DNA from: Arbacia lixula | Taxonomy: Eukaryota; Echinodermata; Echinoidea; Arbacioida; Arbaciidae | Direction of reading: 5' to 3' | DNA: 64,000 bases | NCBI GenBank assembly: GCA_963669155.1 | Contig: CAVLGW020000043.1 | Coordinates: forward strand, 17,503-81,502 | In this document: piece after piece, positions 56,869-64,000 of the stretch | Numbering within the stretch: the first letter of the stretch is position 1 | How the letters are laid out: each line of letters opens with the position of its first letter | The notes under the pieces: model-generated | Databases searched by the model: none | What the model saw: only the letters and a program-made list of their open reading frames with translations | Told to the model about the DNA's origin: nothing | Position numbers and translations under genes: made by a program

Positions 56869-58439
56869 GGGGGGTGTCAGGATTCTTGGGGCCATTCCAC
56901 TGTGTTTGTCTGGCAGGGCTCCCTCAGGTCATACAATCAGGACGAGACAGCTGACTTACGTCACCAACAGCTCTGATCAGCTCTTCCTCAGCCGGGAAGC
57001 CTGCGTTGGCTTGGGAATCATCTCAGACAGTTTTCCACAACTGGGTGTGACACAGGAGCGGCCTCTGATGGATACAACTGCAGCCCTTGAGGGGACCCCT
57101 TCTGGGAAAACCTGCCAATGCCCCAAGCGTCAAAGGCCACCGCCACCCCCTACCTCACTGCCTTTCCCAGCGACTGAGGAAAATCGTGACAAACTCCAGC
57201 GATACCTCCTGGACTATTACAAGAGCAGCACATTCAACACTTGTGAACACCAGCCCCTGCCCCTGATGGATGGCCCTCCTATGAAACTGATGGTGGATCC
57301 AGATGCAGAGCCTATCGCACATCACACCCCTGTGCCTGTCCCACTCCACTGGCGGGATGCTGTCAAGGCCGGGTTGGATCACGATGTTCAGCTGGGCGTG
57401 CTTGAACCTGTCCCAGTTGGGGAGCCTGTCACCTGGTGCCATAGGATGGTCGTGTGTGCTAAGAAGACTGGCGAGCCAAGAAGGACTGTTGACTTCCAGG
57501 CCCTAAATGCACATGCCACCCGTGAGACACACCACACCCAATCTCCTTTCCTTCAAGCTCGGTCGGTTCCACATGGCAAGAAGAAGACTGTCTGTGATGC
57601 TTGGAACGGCTATCACAGTGTACCCATCTGTCAACCAGGTGTCATATGCCTTCAGCACGACACAGAAGATGCTACCGTTTCGTCAGCTCCTGAAGCCTAG
57701 TACGCCATTCGTGTGGACCAACGCCCTCCAGCTTGCCTTTGAAGAGTCCAAGGCCTTCATTGCCAGCGAGATTGAAGATGGCATACGGATCTTTGACCCC
57801 ACCAAGCCTACCTGCCTGGCTACGGACTGGTCCAAGAATGGTATTGGTTTTTGGCTTTTGCAGAAACATTGCGATTGCAGTGGCACTACCCCTTTCTGCT
57901 GTGTCTCTGGTTGGAAAATAACTCTTGAAGGCAGGCGATTTACTCATGCTGCTGAATCTCGCTATGCCCCAGTAGAAGGCGAGGCACTTGCAGTGGCAGA
58001 CGCCCTTGACAAGGCACGATACTTCGTCTTGGGGTGCAAGGATCTCATCGTTGCCGTCGACCACAAGCCACTACTCAAGATCTTTGGTGATAGGGCCTTG
58101 GAGGGTATCCCTAATCCCCGCTTGCGGAATCTTAAGGAGAAGACATTGCGATACAAGTTCAAGATGGTCCATGTCCCAGGCATCCGTCACCGTGCTACAG
58201 ACTGCCTCTCTCGTAACCCAACAGGCGAGCCTAAGAAGTTACACCTCCCAGATGACGTCGCGGTGGTCGATATGGTACCACCATCGCTCCTCCACTCACC
58301 AGCCCTCATGGGGGGCCTTCGAACCTTAGACCCATATACGGATGCTGTTGAAGCCTGCACACTCTCAACTGCCATGTGTGCTCTGCATGGAAAGGGAGGG
58401 TGTCATAATGGCACCATTGTAAGGGAGCCATATCTTTGA
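56868..58439 (+). pseudogene. Gypsy-type LTR-retrotransposon pol remnant with RT core deleted
   Basis: In order: the end of an aspartic-protease-like region (RQLTYVTNSSDQLFLSREAC, near 56945-57005), a Pro-rich linker, the RT N-terminal part (LGVLEPVPVGEPVTWCHRMV, CAKKTGEPRRTVDFQALNAH and a degraded region to WNGYHSVP), then directly VNQVSYAFSTTQKMLPFRQL, TPFVWTNALQ and an RNase H domain with CLATDWSKNGIGFWL, HAAESRYAPVEGEALAV and AVDHKPLL. The RT catalytic segment between SVP and VNQ is missing, with the join near 57622-57635, and the frame changes there. There is no integrase and no LTR nearby. It is an inactive relic. Confidence 0.85.
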
Positions 58440-58449
58440 AAGATGGGGG

Positions 58450-58475
58450 GTGGGGGGGGGGGGGGGGGGAGGGAG
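58450..58475 (+). repeat. Poly-G tract
   Basis: A nearly pure G run immediately after the end of the Gypsy-type frame. The same pattern of long G/C runs at element borders recurs elsewhere in this window. Confidence 0.9.
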
Positions 58476-58733
58476 AGACTTCAGAGTGAGAAAGATAAGA
58501 AAGGGATAAACACTGTGTGTGTATTGTCGGGTATGTGGGGAAACTATACAGGCAATGGAGACGAGATATATTGTAGTAACATATCCCACCCTGTTTTTAC
58601 ATTATGTCATAAAGCTAGTAGGGCCTACTATGCGTAAAGTCAAAGCCATTGGCAAAGCCATGTCCAACCTTGGTAGTAAGCAAAATTCACAAGTAAGCCG
58701 ATTAAAATAATGAACATGAACAGTATCACAGTA

Positions 58734-59106
58734 TTAAAGGGCATATACTGTACTGGGAAGGCAAAAAAGCCTTCAAAATGAAATTGTTAGCAATCTTCTT
58801 GTCAATGGTCTTAAATTCACGTATTGTCTATTTTAGAAGCTTGCTGAAAGTTATTTGCCCTCAAATGATCCACATATGGAGTAATTAATGACTAATGATT
58901 AAATCCTCGAAATGGTCGGCCCGAACATTTTGAGGATTTGTGATTGAATCACTCATTACTCCAAATGTAGATCATTTGAGGGCAAATAACTTTCAGCAAG
59001 CTTCTAACATAGACAATACATGAATTTAAGACCATTGGCAAGAAGATTGCTAACAATTACATTTTGAAGGCTTTTTGGCCTTCCCAGTACAGTATATGCC
59101 CTTTAA
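58734..59106. mobile_element. TTAA-flanked palindromic MITE
   Basis: A 365-bp body (58738-59102) between TTAA sites, with ends AGGGCATATACTGTACTGGG and CCCAGTACAGTATATGCCCT. The two arms (about 170 bp each) are nearly perfect reverse complements, including GCAAGCTTCTAA / TTTAGAAGCTTGC and ATCATTTGAGGGCAAATAAC / GTTATTTGCCCTCAAATGAT. The centre lies near 58910-58940. No coding. Confidence 0.9.
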
Positions 59107-59522
59107 GTATCCGCGTGACCAGTTTCAAACTCTGTTACAGACTACACCTGATGTACTCGTGGGAAGTAACTAAATCCTGGCTCAACATCTACTGGGGAAA
59201 TCTTTCCCCCTAACTTTCAGGTACGTACATGTGTATTTAGGAAAGATAGAACAGGCATGACAGGAGGGGATCGACGCTCATGGGGAAGTGTTCGTTGCTG
59301 TTGAGGACAACATATTACCAACGAAGAAACTATACATCTGGAAGTAATATCTGGATCAGCAGGCCTATTCATGTAATAGGCATATTACCACCGATATACG
59401 TAGGGGATTTTTGTCCGTCACGGTTTTCGTGAATAATGAGGGGGGGGGGGGGGGGGGGGCTAAAGAAGAAGGAGAGGAGAGACTGAGACAGGGAGCTAGG
59501 AGAACACCAGAGTAATACTAAG

Positions 59523-59950
59523 TGTTATAAAACTTGCTAAGTATGTTACTCATTGCGGACAAATCGCTAGTGATATCTTCCGTGCGTCGCTGCAACACTT
59601 CATCAGGTGTGATACAAAATTGTAGTAGGTAGGCTTTAAATACCCTTTGGTCAGGGCAGCGCACTAACCGAAACCCGCTCATTTGGTCGGCGCATCAGGA
59701 TACTTGACCAAACAGCAGCTGATGCTCGCATCGTCGGGCGGCACCGTCGCTGATGCGAGCCGCATCAGCGGCCTATTGTTTGGTCAATATGAGCGGGTTT
59801 CGGTTAGTGCGCTGCACTGACCACAGGGTCTAACCCTTCTACAATTTTGTATCACACCTGGCAAAGTGTCGCAGCCGTGCACGAAACGTCGTGATCTTTG
59901 TAGATTCCGTTAACCATACATTGCGAGACAAGCAATTGTTATAAAACTTG
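59523..59950. mobile_element. Penelope-related foldback element
   Basis: A 400-bp body (59537-59936) between perfect 14-bp duplications TGTTATAAAACTTG (59523-59536 and 59937-59950). The arms are inverted: GCAGCGCACTAACCGAAACC left, GGTTTCGGTTAGTGCGCTGC right, and GATACAAAATTGTAG left, CTACAATTTTGTATC right. The right arm has GTGCACGAAACGTCGTG and the left arm, on the minus strand, CACCTGATGAAGTGTTGCAG, matching the hammerhead-like block of the Penelope-like copy at 40.3 kb. Confidence 0.75.
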
Positions 59951-61395
59951 ACACTAGCTTTTGAAAAATAGGTTGCACAAAATGAACTCGATTAAGTCAA
60001 GCTAGAATTTACACGTCCAAAAATCAAGGAGTGTCAAATGTTAAAGAAGCAGGCTTTGTGACATCTTATGCACTGCTTTTCCCCTAGTTCTGTTAATACA
60101 TGTATTTAATGAGATTTCAACTTTTATACAAATATCTACACATTTTTGTGTTTGAGATAATTAATTCTGAACAAAACAATGGCCACAACTTGCAACTCCT
60201 TTTCTGCCAGAAGCACCATGCATTATCAATGACGCTGTGATGGCAGTTGTTCGCAGATCGACAGATGTGATACGTAGCGGTCACTGTTGTGCTCAAGATT
60301 AATTATCTGATACGAAATTGTTTCAGGTCCAAACGCGTCAACATTAGACTAATCATGTACCTTTGTATGTACATGTACTTGTACGTGTATATGAGAGTTA
60401 GACGACAGTTTCAGACCCATCGATCCAAACCCACTTCTGATTGACTAACATTGATCTTATTCACCCCTCCCCCCCCCCCTCTCTCTCCCTCTCTCCCTCT
60501 CTCTCTCTCAAACACTCACACATACATATATTTATAGCCACATGCAAAAAACACATTTCCACCTACACACACCCACATTTTTGTCCTGTTTGAACAAAAG
60601 AAATTATATTTCTTGTACAGATGTGTACTTTTAAATGCTTTTCATCTTTAATCTCATTTCAGTTCTCTGAGAGTCATACATTTTGTGTTTTAACTTTTAA
60701 CATGTGACAACCCCCCCCCCCCCTCATAAGACTTTACAGTGATTGTTATCTCCATGGCAGTAGCCAATCAACTTGGAGCTTATTCAAGGTTGCCACAGTT
60801 GTTCCACAAACCCTAAACTTACAAGGAGTGGACACAAGCAAAAATGCAACTTGCAATGCTTGTTATGGTCTGGGCATGCAGAAGAGTAAACCGCAATCCT
60901 GAGATCATGGACTAGTGCAAAGAAATCAAATCAATCCATTCTCATTCAATAATATGGAATGATGACTGACTGCTATAAGAAGGTCAGAACAGAGAGAAGT
61001 GGCACTCCATGATCGCCTATGTCCCAGGATACATCACTTAGATACATAGATATCTAATGACAGGAAAACAAAGAAATAAATAACACCCATTAAGTGGAAG
61101 GATCATCGTCGAGATGAAATGAAATATAACTTTACATAATCATTTATCCAGTCAGAAGTTGAAATCTTTCCAAAACCCTCAAAATCAAATCTAATATCAA
61201 CATGTCATGAATTGATAACATCTGTAATCACTTTTCTTTTTTTCTATCTTAACACTAATCCTTCAAGTTGAAAACATACGACTATGGATTCAAACCTGCA
61301 TCGATATGCACCAAACCAGGAACATTCATGAAATATGGTGCATCTATAAGTATTCAACATTCAAATAATAGGAAATTGAATGTGTATGGTCGCGT
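59951..61395. other. No gene; likely ADRM1 3' flank at right end
   Basis: Contains a CT-rich/CA microsatellite block near 60465-60530, related to the one at 6310, and a poly-C run near 60711-60723. The last part (right end) is expected to hold the ADRM1 3' untranslated region on the minus strand. No canonical polyadenylation signal was confidently located. Confidence 0.4.
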
Positions 61396-61523
61396 TTAGT
61401 CCACATTCATGGCGTCATCATCGTCATCCTTCTTTCCGTCCTTGGTACCTTCCTCTTTCTTGTCATCCTTTGAGGCAGAGGGAGCTGTTCCCCCTTGTAA
61501 TGCGGTGCTAAAGGCTTCGATAT
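61396..61523 (-). CDS. ADRM1: ADRM1/Rpn13 last coding exon
   Basis: ADRM1 (Rpn13) is a ubiquitin receptor of the proteasome 19S particle. Its C-terminal DEUBAD domain recruits and activates the deubiquitinase UCHL5/UCH37. This exon encodes IEAFSTALQGGTAPSASKDD, a Lys/Glu/Asp-rich tail and DDDDDAMNVD, then TAA (61396-61398). The acceptor is CTTGCAG at 61524. It enters in phase 1, completing the Asp of AANKG-D-IEAF, which matches the ANKGDxEAF pattern of animal ADRM1. The acidic tail ending in a short hydrophobic/acidic motif is also typical of the family. Confidence 0.9.
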
Positions 61524-62000
61524 CTGCAAGCACACAAGTGGTGAAGAAACAATTCATAATCATACTGGCTATTTAACTTGATCAAACATACCAGTATTTT
61601 GTTTTCATTCATTTACAGGACAGAACATCCATATTTGGAAGGCTGCTTTTCGAGCCTAATCTAATGAAATGAACACTATCTCACATATACCAGTAGCCTT
61701 TGTATCTCAGCCTGGCCCTACCTTCACTTTTTTTTTAAGGGAAAGTCCATCGTAAAGTTAGATTGCAGAAGTACATGTAGAGAAGAAGTACAGCAGAAAA
61801 TGAAAGTGAAAATGAAAGCAGAAGTATAGCAGAAAATGAAAGTAACATATTCATGAAAATTTGAAGAAAATCCGCCAAAGGATAAAAAAATTATAGTTTG
61901 TGACGTCATTTGTGAGCTGCCCTCCTATGTTGAGTGCTCTCTATTGTTTGCTTTTTGATGAAGGAATACAGATTGAAGTTGAATGGACCCGACTGTTTAC

Positions 62001-62106
62001 CTCCTTTGTTGGCAGCGTCGGTGGCGGCTGTACTGAGCCCAAACTGGTTCATGAGGGGGCCTAGCTGGCCTGACTGGAAGGCTGCTGTGAACATGCCTAG
62101 GGCCTG
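62001..62106 (-). CDS. ADRM1: ADRM1/Rpn13 exon, DEUBAD core
   Basis: Encodes [20 protein letters not shown], then [15 protein letters not shown] and the first base of the next codon. [18 protein letters not shown] and AANKG are the signature of the ADRM1 UCHL5-binding domain. It lies between a CT-rich acceptor (CTCTCTCTCCCAG at 62107) and the donor G-GTAAAC at 61999-62000. The acceptor pyrimidine tract is a GA/CT microsatellite (62110-62132 on the plus strand), followed upstream by a DR1-type GAGGTCAAAGGTCA at about 62135-62148. Confidence 0.93.
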
Positions 62107-62663
62107 CTGGGAGAGAGAGAGAGAGAGAGAGAGGGAGGTCAAAGGTCAGTCTGCTTCTGTCTTACTGCCAATGGACAATTCAGAAATTATGATCATGAAG
62201 AATTACAAAGGGGTGATTTGAGCACATGCAGCACAAGAGCACAAGATGCCATGTGAGTAGCGAAAGAGTCCCTAAACAATTATTTGAATGGACATCTCCA
62301 GGCACAGCAGCTAGGAAAACAATTCTATGGGGGCTTCGGGCCTGCCGAGCTTCGGGCCTGCCGGGCGCAGCGCAGGCGTCTTGCTTGCGTCTTGGAACAT
62401 GTGTGTGGGAATGTTGGTTTGTGGGTCGCGAGACGAGAGAGCCCCTGCGAAAAATCAAAGAGTCCAAGACAGTTCCAGCCAGTGAAGAAAATTACGTGGG
62501 GATCAGGGCGATTTCAGCCACACAGTTTTCTCGGTCCTGATATGTCCAGAAGTGAAAATCAGTTGACGAAATGTTGATAACCCTGCTAAAACATCAAGAT
62601 CCTTTCTACTTCATCTTGAGTGTATATCAGCCTGATACAAGGAAATATGCTGAGCCGATATGC

Positions 62664-62747
62664 CTGCAGGAACTGTGGTCGTTGTAGTGTTGCTCTGAGT
62701 TGCTCTAGGTCTTTGAGTATGGACTCCCAAATCTCTTTCTTCTCCTT
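62664..62747 (-). CDS. ADRM1: ADRM1/Rpn13 exon before DEUBAD core, GC donor
   Basis: Reads KEKKEIW, then ESILKDLEQLRATLQRPQFL and Q. RATLQRPQFLQ joined to QALGMF reproduces the TLxSPQFQQALGMF signature of the family, in phase 0. There is no GT at the exon end: the base pair after CAG is GC (CAG-GCATAT at 62662-62663), so a GC-AG intron is inferred. The left boundary is weak: an AG at 62748-62749 is the first after an in-frame stop, with a poor pyrimidine tract, and the real start could be a few codons later. Exons for the N-terminal Pru domain must lie beyond 62.75 kb or outside the window. Confidence 0.65.
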
Positions 62748-62749
62748 CT

Positions 62750-62990
62750 AATTTCAAATGTTCATTCTTTGTAATTACAGTGTAATTCTTTTGCTGACAT
62801 GCATATTGAAGTGGTCAGTTATGATTTATCACCGAATGCTTTGGTATGCGCGCAAATAAGCATGACAAATGACCGAAAAACAATATCTTACCTTGAGGTG
62901 AGATAGAGGTTTCATTGTTCTTTTGAGTCGTAGCATACACACAGTGGGATCTAGCGATCCCAGGCCACAAGGTGACCGTTCAACAGCAGT
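62750..62990. other. No further ADRM1 exon confirmed
   Basis: I searched the minus strand for the next upstream ADRM1 exon. A good donor (CAAG-GTAAGA near 62890) exists, but the sequence before it does not look like ADRM1. Confidence 0.35.
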
Positions 62991-63014
62991 CGGGTGCCCT
63001 CTAGCGGTAGAAGT

Positions 63015-63420
63015 TTGTGGGGGGGGGGGGGGAGGCCACTGAACTGGACCCCGTCAGGAATGTGCCAAACAGATTGCAAAAAAATAAAATTGTCCATCCC
63101 ATTGGTTGAAATCCTTCCCACAGAGGTGATACCATATACAAGGAATACCACTAACTACTACATTCCCCCTTGTTTTAAAGAACTGGACCCCAGTGGGGGT
63201 GGGGGTGGGGGGGGGGGGGGGCTACTTACTACTACATTCCCCCTTGTTTTAAAGAAGTGGACCCCGCCAGGAATGTGCCAAACAGACTGCAAAAAAATGA
63301 AATTGTCCCTCCCGTTGGTTAACCCTAATACTCCCGGGGTATTTCAAAGCTTGTTATTACCGGGGGGGGGGGGGGGGGGGGGGGGCCATTATGCCCCCCC
63401 CTGAGATCTCGGCCATGGGT
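63015..63420 (+). repeat. ~215-bp tandem duplication with long poly-G runs
   Basis: AGGAATGTGCCAAACAGA(T/C)TGC recurs at about 63056 and 63271, and CTACTACATTCCCCCTTGTT at about 63156 and 63229. G runs at about 63018-63032, 63195-63220 and 63362-63384 separate the units. Gly/Pro-rich ORFs are artefacts. Confidence 0.85.
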
Positions 63421-63718
63421 CGCCCGATTGCCTCAAAATTTTGCACAAGGGTAAAGAATTATGTAATCTACAAAGTTGTATAGCTAAATTTACGAAAGTC
63501 CTTTTATTTTTTTTTTAACTAATTAATTTATGCTAATTTATGCGAGAAATCGTAGATTCTGGTATTTCTCACTAAATAAAGCCTCAGGAATAGTAATTTT
63601 TGGTACAAATGTCTTTCATAACTCCCTCATCAATTCTTGAAAGAAAAAGATAGGTTGTGGTAATTATTTCTTATGTATTTCTTTGTTTTTCGTCAAGATT
63701 CAGATGCGTATGCGTGGG

Positions 63719-63762
63719 TGTGGGTGTGTGTGAATGTGGGTGTGTGTGTGTGTGTGTGTGTG
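63719..63762 (+). repeat. (TG)n microsatellite
   Basis: GT/TG repeats with a few interruptions. The rest of 63.42-64.0 kb shows no recognisable gene. Confidence 0.9.
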
Positions 63763-64000
63763 GTAATTATTTACACTATTTGAAACAATGATAACACTTA
63801 GAAAAGTATTTACATAAATTGGAAAAGCTTCTGATTTTATCCATAGGGTTATACACAGTCACATAGAGAAATAGCGAAATTTCAGTGACATGTGTTCGGT
63901 AACGTAATCTGACACCCATACGGTAGGTCCGATCGCCATAAAGTTGGTATCAAAATGTGCGAGAAGGATCAGAGAAAAAAGTCAAGAAATTTCGTTTCGA

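Noticed and set aside
62885..62960. Upstream ADRM1 exon candidate ending at CAAG-GTAAGA.
   Set aside because: The in-frame peptide (DPTVCMLRLKRTMKPLSHLK) does not resemble ADRM1, and the intervening exon at 62664-62747 fits the family better.

Overview
This is a gene-poor, repeat-rich eukaryotic window, most likely from a marine invertebrate deuterostome such as an echinoderm. The evidence is spliceosomal introns with GT/AG borders, the 3' end of a metazoan-type ADRM1/Rpn13 gene, CR1/L2-like and other non-LTR retrotransposons, a Gypsy-type pol remnant, a Penelope-like element, many foldback/MITE elements and abundant poly-G/C and CT/GA tracts. The species assignment is inference. No bacterial features (operons, ribosome binding sites, CRISPR) are present.

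Layout. 0-1.2 kb: 157-bp tandem satellite packed with AGGTCA half-sites. 1.2-17 kb: no recognisable gene, but MITEs, minisatellites and foldback elements. 17.1-19.9 kb: dispersed repeats in opposing orientation. 19.9-25.3 kb: a satellite interrupted by a broken CR1/L2-like LINE with 57-bp flanking duplications. 25.7-31.8 kb: dispersed repeats, telomere-like stretches, a LINE fragment and G-rich inverted arms. 36.0-36.9 kb: a minus-strand ORF resembling a widespread family of uncharacterised, probably element-associated proteins.

38.4-47.1 kb is the most interesting part. Two well-formed exons of an unrecognised gene are followed by an amplified array encoding Lys/Glu-rich, low-complexity protein. 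The repeat unit is 1311 bp in the core and holds a 288-303 nt charged exon (A), a Glu-rich exon (B) and, in four units, an intronic TTAA-flanked MITE. In units 2-5 the ancestral-looking GTAAGT donor of exon A reads GGAAGT, while a new GTAAAT donor lies exactly 15 nt downstream, so the reading frame is preserved. A Penelope-like fragment inserted in the array carries a hammerhead-ribozyme-like core.

48.2-49.6 kb: a Helitron-like or foldback repeat rich in AGGTCA. 50.0-51.0 kb: a LINE endonuclease ORF. 51.1-54.7 kb: a 2.95-kb interval between two 351-bp direct repeats. 55.1-55.9 kb: minisatellites. 55.9-58.4 kb: a minus-strand LINE fragment abutting a plus-strand Gypsy pol remnant whose reverse transcriptase core is deleted. 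58.7-59.9 kb: a TTAA palindromic MITE and a Penelope-related foldback. 61.4-62.7 kb: the last exons of ADRM1 on the minus strand, the only confidently named cellular gene. All exon boundaries were read by eye and no alignment or folding was run.
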